Assembly: GCA_030550295.1 (NCBI GenBank)
Contig: JAUQPQ010000082.1
Location: forward strand, 1-6,638
Origin: Chloroflexota bacterium
Lineage (GTDB): Bacteria; Chloroflexota; Dehalococcoidia; SM23-28-2; HRBIN24
DNA: 6,638 nucleotides
Direction of reading: 5' to 3'
The notes beneath the pieces are model-generated. The model ran no database searches, had not been told where the DNA came from, and was given only the letters and a program-made list of their open reading frames with translations. Positions 1-5,502 of the stretch are shown here, in pieces. Position 1 is the stretch's first letter; every line of letters begins with the position of its first letter. Position numbers and translations under genes: made by a program.

Positions 1-38
1 TGTTCATGCTGTTTCCAGTTCTTCGAAAGGGCGAGCTG

Positions 39-47
39 TGATATGTT
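39..47 (+). promoter_or_regulatory. possible extended -10 promoter element before sucC
   Basis: Bases 39-47 read TGA-TATGTT, an extended -10 pattern (TGn followed by a hexamer matching TATAAT at 4 of 6 positions). The hexamer at the expected -35 position (19-24, TTCTTC) is a poor match, so this would depend on the extended -10. It lies about 35 bases before the start of sucC, leaving a short leader. Nothing else in bases 1-70 could be identified. The match is weak and could be chance in the most AT-rich stretch of the leader. Confidence 0.22.
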
Positions 48-71
48 AATGGTGCCCCATCAAGGTTGCCT

Positions 72-77
72 AGGAGG
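72..77 (+). promoter_or_regulatory. ribosome binding site of sucC
   Basis: AGGAGG, a perfect Shine-Dalgarno core, ends 6 bases before the GTG at 84. It fixes the start of sucC at this GTG, which also gives the N-terminus expected for the family (M-K-V-H-E-F-Q-A-K). Confidence 0.9.
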
Positions 78-83
78 TAAAGG

Positions 84-1262
84 GTGAAGGTCCACGAGTT
101 CCAGGCCAAAGAGCTCCTCCAGAAATACGGTGTCCCTGTGCCTAGGGGCCAGGTGGCTGAGTCGCCAGAGGAAGTAGAGGCCATCGCGCGCCAGTTGGGG
201 AGGCCAGTGGTGGTGAAGGCCCAGATCCACGCGGGGGGCCGGGGCAAGGCGGGAGGGATACGTTTGGCATCTACCCCAGAAGAGGCAAGGGAGGCGGCAG
301 GTCAGATATTGGGACGTCGTCTAGTAACCCACCAGACGGGGCCAGAGGGTAAGCTAGTGCGTCGGCTGCTGGTGGAGGAGGCCCTTCAGGTTCAGCAAGA
401 GCTCTACGTGGCCGTGATCTTAGACAACGCCCAGGCGATGCCCCTCATCATGGTCTCTGATGCCGGCGGGATAGATATAGAAGAGGTAGCAGCCACATCT
501 CCCGAGCGTATCCATCGCCTGGTCGTTGACCCAGCCATAGGGTTCCAGCCCTTCATGGGCCGGTATCTGGCCTCGAAGCTGGGCCTAAGGGGGGAGACGG
601 TCAAAGAGGCAGTTCAGGCCATGGCTGGGCTCTACCGTTTGTTCGTAGAGAAGGACTGCTCTTTAGTAGAGGTGAACCCCTGGGTGATCACCACCGATGG
701 CCGGCTTCTAGCAGCCGATGCCAAGGTGAACTTCGATGACAACGCCCTGTTCCGTCACCCCGATGTCGCCGCCCTGCGAGATCCGGCCGAGGAAGACCCC
801 TTGGAGGTGGAGGCCCAGTCCTTGGGAATAAGCAACTATGTGCGCCTTAGCGGCAACATCGGGTGCGTGGTCAACGGGGCCGGTCTGGCTATGGCCACTA
901 TGGACGCCATCAAGATGGCCGGGGGGGAGCCGGCCAACTTCCTGGACATAGGCACCGTGAACAATGTTGAAAGGGTGGTTAACTCCTTCCGCATCCTCAC
1001 CTCCGACGAACGGGTGAAGGCCATCCTCATCAACATCTTTGGCGGAATGGCAAGGGTAGATGTCATCGCCGAAGGGATAGTAAGGGCCTTTAAAGAGCTG
1101 GAGGTCAGGGTTCCCGTGGTGGTACGTTTGGCCGGCACCAACCTGGCCGAAGGGGAAAGGATCCTCTCTCAGTCAGGCCTGCCCATCATCCGCGCCGGCG
1201 ACCTGGGGGAGGCAGCGTTTAAGGCCGTAGCAGCGGCACAGGGAGAAAGGACCCCTTCATGA
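84..1262 (+). CDS. sucC: succinate-CoA ligase (ADP-forming) beta subunit
   Basis: This is the nucleotide-binding beta subunit of succinyl-CoA synthetase, which with the alpha subunit (SucD) interconverts succinyl-CoA and succinate with substrate-level phosphorylation in the TCA cycle (cytoplasmic). At 392 residues it is the usual length. The N-terminal half is an ATP-grasp domain: HEFQAKELL at 4-12, phosphate-gripping HAGGRGKAGG at 49-58, and EVNP at 196-199 with N198 and D212 at the places of the Mg-binding Asn and Asp of the E. coli enzyme. The C-terminal CoA-ligase domain shows GNIGCVVNGAGLAM (257-270) and NIFGGMARVD (317-326). One oddity: the loop after NFLD, normally V-G-G-G-A, reads I-G-T-V-N-N (289-294). 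The start is GTG with a perfect ribosome binding site. No sucD follows; the stop overlaps an ATG opening only five codons. A malate-CoA ligase beta subunit is a less likely alternative. Confidence 0.95.
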   Translation: MKVHEFQAKELLQKYGVPVPRGQVAESPEEVEAIARQLGRPVVVKAQIHAGGRGKAGGIRLASTPEEAREAAGQILGRRLVTHQTGPEGKLVRRLLVEEALQVQQELYVAVILDNAQAMPLIMVSDAGGIDIEEVAATSPERIHRLVVDPAIGFQPFMGRYLASKLGLRGETVKEAVQAMAGLYRLFVEKDCSLVEVNPWVITTDGRLLAADAKVNFDDNALFRHPDVAALRDPAEEDPLEVEAQSLGISNYVRLSGNIGCVVNGAGLAMATMDAIKMAGGEPANFLDIGTVNNVERVVNSFRILTSDERVKAILINIFGGMARVDVIAEGIVRAFKELEVRVPVVVRLAGTNLAEGERILSQSGLPIIRAGDLGEAAFKAVAAAQGERTPS

Positions 1263-1276
1263 GTGAGATGCCCTAG
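1246..1276 (+). pseudogene. ribosome binding site plus five-codon ORF where sucD would start
   Basis: AAAGGA at 1246-1251 lies 7 bases before an ATG at 1259 that overlaps the sucC stop as ATGA, the usual arrangement for translational coupling. The frame reads M-S-E-M-P and stops at 1274-1276. In many genomes sucD begins right behind sucC, so this looks like the start signal of a lost downstream gene. Nothing resembling the SucD protein can be read in any frame of 1277-1342. Alternatively it is a chance ATG, or a very short coupled peptide that helps ribosomes reinitiate. The description of the site is firm; the sucD-remnant reading is inference. Confidence 0.4.
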
Positions 1277-1337
1277 CTCCCCCCACCGGTATTGATGTAT
1301 CATCTAATCGTCTACCAGGTTTGACCACCGGGGGAGC
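1276..1337 (+). promoter_or_regulatory. inverted repeat that could mask the ribosome binding site of the AAA gene
   Basis: GCTCCCCC at 1276-1283 is perfectly complementary to GGGGGAGC at 1330-1337, and the second arm contains the Shine-Dalgarno site (GGGGGAG, 6 bases before the ATG at 1343). In RNA the 8 G-C-rich pairs, closing a 46-base loop, could hide the site and lower translation of the membrane ATPase. The loop also holds TATCAT (1298-1303), a 5 of 6 match to a -10 hexamer with no good -35. If transcription began there the upstream arm would be absent and the site free. The function is inferred; a C-run meeting a G-rich ribosome site by chance is quite possible. Confidence 0.35.
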
Positions 1338-1342
1338 GTGGC

Positions 1343-3985
1343 ATGTCCTATAGGCCACTGTGGGAGAGGAGGGGCAGAGAGGGGCCGTTTGCCCTGGTGC
1401 GCTGGCTAGTGGTGCCCTTTGTCCTTTCAGTTGGCATAGGTGCGTGGGCCATAACCTATTACGCCTTTGACGCCCCCCTCTTCGGAGCGGTGCTCTATGG
1501 CCTCATCTCCTTCGTGCTCTCTGGCGCCTTCCTTTTCAGCCTCTCCCTAGTCTACCAGCATGCTGATCTGGGAAGCCTGTTTGAGCAACCCGTTTTGGCC
1601 CGAGAAGAACGAGAGGCCCTCTTCCAACGGAACTTCGACGAGATACGCCGGGGGGCTGCCTGGGCCCAGACTTGGAAGAATCGGCGTGTGTTCTACCAGA
1701 ACGCCCTAATAACGGCTTTAGCTTTAGTGGCTATAGCCGCCATGGGGCGTCACTTCTTTGGGCTCTACCCCCAGGAGGTGTTCTTGGTGCCCTTCCCGGC
1801 CCTGGTGGCCATGGCGATCTTGGCCGCCCTTATCTTGCCGCGGGTGCTTTTAATCGTCCTCCTCCTGGCTGGGATGGCGGTGGCGATGATGGCCATTGGT
1901 CTTGGGCCCGAGTTCGTCCTTTTCCTCCTTCCTTATCTTCTCACCTTTCCCCTATTGTTGGTGATCAATTTTCTCATCCTGTTTGGGCCGTTAGCCTTCT
2001 TTAACCTCATGCAGATCAAGGCGATCCGCCCTGGGGAGGCTACCTGGGGCGTCTCCCTAGATGACGTGAGGGGTCAAGAGGAGGCTAAAAGGCAGGTGCT
2101 TACGGCCCTGCGTGTCTTCGCCTCGGCCGAGGGGCAGAAGCTGGTGGAGTTAGGCGGCCGGCCCGAGAGGGGAATCCTGATGGTGGGCCCACCCGGGACA
2201 GGGAAGACCCTCCTGGCCAAGGCTATCGCTAGCACCATGAATGCCCCCCTCATCATCACCAACGGCTCCGCCTTCCTATCCACCTTCTTGGCCATCGATG
2301 TGCTGGTAATGCTCTACCTGCGCCTGCGGGCCGAGGCCTTGGCCAAAGAGTTTGGGCGGGCCGTGGTGTTCATTGATGAGGCTGAGATGCTTCTACAGCG
2401 CCGCGGTGGGATGCAGGCCCTGCCCAGCCCAGGGGGTGCAACGCGCATAGACAGCATCTGGAAAGTCTTCGATTATGACCGGGACGGCTGCATATCGCCC
2501 TGCGGCCTCATGTTCGACCATGCGGCGGCCCGGGAAGTGTTTTGGGAGGTCAAATATCCGCCTCGCCCTCAGGCGACACCCCAGATGATACCCTTACCTT
2601 TCTTTGGCGGCGGGGGGTTTTCCATGGCCATCTTCCCCTTCCTAGTGTGGCTGGACGGCATGGACTCCCCTCCCCTCCTCTCCCGCTTCATACGTAGCAA
2701 GGTTAACGAGCTTTTGGACGTGTTGTTGCTCCCTCCTTACATACGGTTAGGGAGATCAACCATTTATTTGCGGCTGCCCCCAGCCCGTCCGCCCAGCTAC
2801 AACATCTACTTCCTTGCTGCCACCAACCGGCCCCACCTCATCGACCCCGCCATGCGGCGGCCAGGCCGCTTCGGCAAGACGGTGGTCTTTACGCCCCCAG
2901 GGGAGAAGGATAGGGCGGAGATAGCCGACCTGTACTTTTCCAAGGTCTTCCATCATCCGAGCCTAGACATCCCCGAGAAGCGGGAGGAGTTTGCGCGGGT
3001 GACGGTAGGCCTAAGCCCAGCGGAGATAGAACAAGTGATTCGCGACGCCGTGAATTACCGTCACGACCATATACAGAGGCTTAAAGAGATCAAGGCCGCC
3101 GTAGAGGCGGGACACCCCCTAGACCCCTTCTCCCAGAAGTTCTGGGAGCGGTACCGGCATGAGCTGGAACAAGACGATTGGGACAGGCCATGGGTGACGT
3201 GGGATGCCCTTATGGAGTCCCTCACGGCGGTGCGCCACGGGGCAGCCAAACCGACCCGCACCACCGAACGCAACCGTGAGCGAACCGCCCATCACGAATT
3301 TGCAGGGCATCTGCTGCCCCTTCGATACTTCTGTGGCGAGTGGTATAGGCCCATCGTCCTCTCCATCATGCCCAGGGGGGAGGCCTTGGGGATGGTAGCC
3401 CACGTCCCCATAGAGGAGCACGACCCCCAGCCCCAGCACGTCCTAGAGGGGCTGTTGCGAGTGAGCGTAGGCTCCATCGTGGCCGAGCGCCTCTTCTTCG
3501 GCGAGAACGAGCCGGGGGTCTCCAAGGACTTGGAGAACGCCACCCGCATCGCCTGCGCCATGGCCGGGCTCTTCGGCATGGTGGCGCGCCGCTGCCGCCC
3601 TGATGAGCGGCGACGTTACTCCCGAATAGGGGAGTCCATTTTATCGGTGGCTCACGGTCACCCCTACCTCACAGGCGATGGCAACGACTTTATCGCCTCC
3701 ACGCTGGCCTCCCCTAGGAAACGGGAAGAGGTATGTGTCCTTTTAGGCCAGGCCTTTGTGGACGTCTATCGCCTCCTGTATAAGAACCGGGACTTGGTGG
3801 CACCGGTGGTGAGCCAGCTCCTGGAGAAAGATGAGCTGGTGGGCCGCGACCTAGAGCACCTGTGGGACACCTTGCAACCGCGGCCCTTAGAGGAGGAAGA
3901 CAAGGCTATCTGGCCCGAGGACGAGATCGCCCCCCAAAACCCCTTCTACCGCAACGCCCACATGCAAGGGGAGATGATCACATGA
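1343..3985 (+). CDS. divergent FtsH-like polytopic membrane AAA ATPase with altered M41 zinc motif
   Basis: This 880-residue protein has FtsH architecture with strong deviations. Residues 18-220 form about six hydrophobic segments (near 18-40, 47-71, 118-137, 146-165, 167-186, 190-220), against two in typical FtsH. The AAA domain follows: Walker A GPPGTGKT (282-289), pore loop with F315, Walker B VVFIDEAE (341-348), AATNRP (492-497), and RRPGRF (505-510) with arginine-finger candidates R506 and R509. Between Walker B and AATNRP there are 145 residues against about 42 in E. coli FtsH; this insertion has an EF-hand-like DYDRDGCIS (377-385) and a glycine run (422-425). The C-terminal part resembles peptidase M41: TAHHEFAGH (648-656), then SKDLENAT (727-734) with D729 at the third zinc-ligand position. 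The HExxH motif carries an extra residue (HEFAGH), so proteolysis is doubtful. FtsH proteins extract and degrade membrane proteins; ATP-driven membrane remodelling or unfolding is the safe inference. The ATG has GGGGGAG 6 bases upstream. The gene overlaps the next by 4 bases. Confidence 0.85.
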   Translation: MSYRPLWERRGREGPFALVRWLVVPFVLSVGIGAWAITYYAFDAPLFGAVLYGLISFVLSGAFLFSLSLVYQHADLGSLFEQPVLAREEREALFQRNFDEIRRGAAWAQTWKNRRVFYQNALITALALVAIAAMGRHFFGLYPQEVFLVPFPALVAMAILAALILPRVLLIVLLLAGMAVAMMAIGLGPEFVLFLLPYLLTFPLLLVINFLILFGPLAFFNLMQIKAIRPGEATWGVSLDDVRGQEEAKRQVLTALRVFASAEGQKLVELGGRPERGILMVGPPGTGKTLLAKAIASTMNAPLIITNGSAFLSTFLAIDVLVMLYLRLRAEALAKEFGRAVVFIDEAEMLLQRRGGMQALPSPGGATRIDSIWKVFDYDRDGCISPCGLMFDHAAAREVFWEVKYPPRPQATPQMIPLPFFGGGGFSMAIFPFLVWLDGMDSPPLLSRFIRSKVNELLDVLLLPPYIRLGRSTIYLRLPPARPPSYNIYFLAATNRPHLIDPAMRRPGRFGKTVVFTPPGEKDRAEIADLYFSKVFHHPSLDIPEKREEFARVTVGLSPAEIEQVIRDAVNYRHDHIQRLKEIKAAVEAGHPLDPFSQKFWERYRHELEQDDWDRPWVTWDALMESLTAVRHGAAKPTRTTERNRERTAHHEFAGHLLPLRYFCGEWYRPIVLSIMPRGEALGMVAHVPIEEHDPQPQHVLEGLLRVSVGSIVAERLFFGENEPGVSKDLENATRIACAMAGLFGMVARRCRPDERRRYSRIGESILSVAHGHPYLTGDGNDFIASTLASPRKREEVCVLLGQAFVDVYRLLYKNRDLVAPVVSQLLEKDELVGRDLEHLWDTLQPRPLEEEDKAIWPEDEIAPQNPFYRNAHMQGEMIT

Positions 3986-4590
3986 GGGGAAGTTGGTTTA
4001 AGATAGCCCCAGCCTGCCTCCTCGCTCTAGGAATAGGGCTTGCCTCCCTTGCCTGTGCCATCAAGGTGAGTTACCAGCGCCCAGACTTCACCATCCGCGG
4101 CGACGACAACGATGAGCGCATCCGGTCCATCGCCAGCATCATAGGGGAGGAGTTCAAGGACGTGGTGGCCGTCCCCAGCGCCGAGATCGTCACCGACGAG
4201 AAGGGGACGCGTGCCCAGTACGTGATGTTCATCACCGTAGACCGCGAGACTTTTTTCGGCACGCCTTCGGGCACTTTGCAGCTACAGGCCCAGCAAGATG
4301 CCCGTGAGCGTGTAAATGACGCCATCGCCACCACCCTTCGCCTCAGCATCCAGCACCTTGTCCCCAGGGACTTCACCATCAGCACCATCGTTATGGAGCT
4401 GGTCCTGCCTGATGGCGAAGTAGTAGAGCTGATCGGTCGGGTGAGCCAGCTACGGGGAGTCCCTTCTAACGCTCCAGCCCAGGAGTGGTTGGAGAGGCTC
4501 CTGGTGAACAGACAGGTGGTGGTGCCTGAATCGGTCTGGCAAGAGCTGTTGAAGAATAGCGACTTAACCGTCCCCGAGCCCCTTCGTTAG
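3982..4590 (+). CDS. small exported or lipid-anchored protein of unknown family
   Basis: The product has 202 residues and I do not recognise its family. It begins with a basic N-terminus (R2, K7), a hydrophobic core at about 8-24, and a cysteine at 25 in S-L-A-C. This resembles a lipoprotein signal, but the lipobox is imperfect (Ser at -3, Leu at -2), so an ordinary cleaved signal or membrane anchor is possible. The remainder is soluble, mixed alpha/beta in look, with a charged stretch at about 38-48 and no further membrane segment. The start is the ATG at 3982, which overlaps the previous stop as ATGA and has AAGGGGAG 8 bases upstream. The frame is open further up to 3862, but that extension reads as proline/arginine-rich out-of-frame sequence of the AAA gene and would destroy the signal. 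Tight coupling suggests a partner or accessory of the membrane AAA protein on the outer face of the membrane; this is context inference only. Confidence 0.8.
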   Translation: MRGSWFKIAPACLLALGIGLASLACAIKVSYQRPDFTIRGDDNDERIRSIASIIGEEFKDVVAVPSAEIVTDEKGTRAQYVMFITVDRETFFGTPSGTLQLQAQQDARERVNDAIATTLRLSIQHLVPRDFTISTIVMELVLPDGEVVELIGRVSQLRGVPSNAPAQEWLERLLVNRQVVVPESVWQELLKNSDLTVPEPLR

Positions 4591-4611
4591 ACCAACGTCT
4601 TGAAGAGGCCG

Positions 4612-5412
4612 ATGGCTAGAGTCGTCCTATACCACCGCGAGGGGCCGATAGGGTATATAACCCTCAACCGCCCCCACGCCCTCAATGCCGTAAACGAGCA
4701 GTGGCTGAAGGACATGGTCTGGGCAGCTACGAGGGCCCACAAGGACAAGAAGGCCCAGGTGATAGTGGTGCGTGGGGTAGGCCGCGCCTTCTGCGCCGGC
4801 GCCGATATCAAGGAGGGGGCCCAAGAGAAGAAGGCGCGCCCCCTGCCCGATTACTGGGCCCGCCGCCTCGCCCCCCAGGAGACGATCGCCCGCACCTTCC
4901 GCGATATGGACAAGCCCATCATCGCCCAGGTCCACGGCTACGCCTTGGGTAGCGGTTTAGAGCTAGCCCTCTTGGCAGACATCCGTATAGCAGCCGAGGG
5001 CACCATCTTCGGCTTCCCCGAGGTGAGCGTAGGGGCCACAGTCACCCTCTCTGGCCTCTATAACCTGGTGCGGAACGTAGGCCTGGGCAAAGCCCTTGAG
5101 CTCCTCTACACCGCCCAGACCATCGACGCCCAGGAGGCGCTGCGTATAGGGCTGGTGAACCGGGTTACCCCCCAGGAGGAGCTGGAGGAGACGGTACGCT
5201 CCCTGGCGCTGCGCATATGCCAGAACTACGGGTTTGAGCTCTTCCTTACCCGTAGGGCCCTTTTCAACGCCCTGGACGCAGGCTTTGAGGGGGCCCTCTT
5301 GCTCGAGAGCAACAGCGCCGTCCTCTCCTACGCCGCCGGCACCCGACGCCAGGGCATGGCCAAGGCCCTCCAGCGCATCAGGGACAAGAAAGCCAAGCCG
5401 ACCGAAGGCTAG
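4612..5412 (+). CDS. enoyl-CoA hydratase/isomerase family protein (crotonase fold)
   Basis: The 266-residue length is typical of crotonase-family enzymes, cytoplasmic proteins that act on CoA thioesters, often hydrating enoyl-CoA in beta-oxidation. Visible family marks: LNRPHALNAVN (18-28), oxyanion-hole stretch RAFCAGADIKE (58-68), and HGYALGSGLELAL (108-120). Glu117 and Glu137 (in FGFPEVSVG) are 20 residues apart, matching the two catalytic glutamates of rat enoyl-CoA hydratase (E144, E164), so hydratase activity is plausible. The segment after E137 differs from the usual I-P-G-A-G-G-T-Q-R-L, reading ATVTLSGLYNL (142-152), and the second oxyanion position is Ser (114) rather than Gly. Exact substrate is unknown. 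The ATG at 4612 is preferred: AAGAGG at 4603-4608 precedes it, though only 3 bases away. A TTG at 4600 in frame has no ribosome site and adds residues before the natural beta-strand start. It lies 21 bases after the exported-protein gene, probably in the same operon. Confidence 0.9.
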   Translation: MARVVLYHREGPIGYITLNRPHALNAVNEQWLKDMVWAATRAHKDKKAQVIVVRGVGRAFCAGADIKEGAQEKKARPLPDYWARRLAPQETIARTFRDMDKPIIAQVHGYALGSGLELALLADIRIAAEGTIFGFPEVSVGATVTLSGLYNLVRNVGLGKALELLYTAQTIDAQEALRIGLVNRVTPQEELEETVRSLALRICQNYGFELFLTRRALFNALDAGFEGALLLESNSAVLSYAAGTRRQGMAKALQRIRDKKAKPTEG

Positions 5413-5444
5413 GCACACCCAGACCTACCCCCAATCGCTCCGGC

Positions 5445-5479
5445 TTGACACGCAAGGGGGTAGACACTTAAGCTATTAT
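5445..5479 (+). promoter_or_regulatory. promoter-like hexamers before the ion-channel gene
   Basis: TTGACA at 5445-5450 is a perfect -35 hexamer and TATTAT at 5474-5479 matches TATAAT at 5 of 6. The spacer is 23 bases, too long for a standard sigma-70 promoter; at 17-18 bases the available -10 (TTAAGC or TAAGCT) is poor. The stretch is AT-rich in a GC-rich genome and sits in the 90-base gap between 5412 and 5503, where a new transcription unit should begin. If the -10 at 5474 is used, the transcript starts near 5486 with a leader of under 20 bases and no strong ribosome site. No clear terminator for the upstream genes is visible in the gap. Confidence 0.4.
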
Positions 5480-5502
5480 TATCCCAACCGAATACGGACG
5501 AG

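Noticed and set aside
1672..2004. 110-codon plus-strand ORF inside the AAA gene
   Set aside because: It is a second-frame shadow of the membrane-helix region, rich in Gly/Pro/Trp with no start context.
2381..2815. Insertion in the AAA domain as an intein or mobile element
   Set aside because: No splice-junction residues (Cys/Ser at the start, His-Asn at the end), no endonuclease motif, and no terminal repeats are seen; base usage matches the rest of the gene.
3862..3981. Upstream extension of the exported-protein frame by 40 codons
   Set aside because: It lies wholly inside the AAA gene, reads as arginine/proline-rich shadow sequence, and would put the signal sequence in the middle of the protein. 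The ATGA overlap start at 3982 has a good ribosome site.
4600..4611. TTG start for the crotonase-fold gene
   Set aside because: No ribosome site precedes it; the purine-rich stretch lies after it and serves the ATG at 4612.
4963..5418. Long antisense open frame (151 codons) opposite the crotonase-fold gene, and similar ones opposite sucC, the AAA gene and the exported-protein gene
   Set aside because: They mirror the codon pattern of clearly coding plus-strand genes in GC-rich DNA, show no recognisable domains, and no supported ribosome sites were found.
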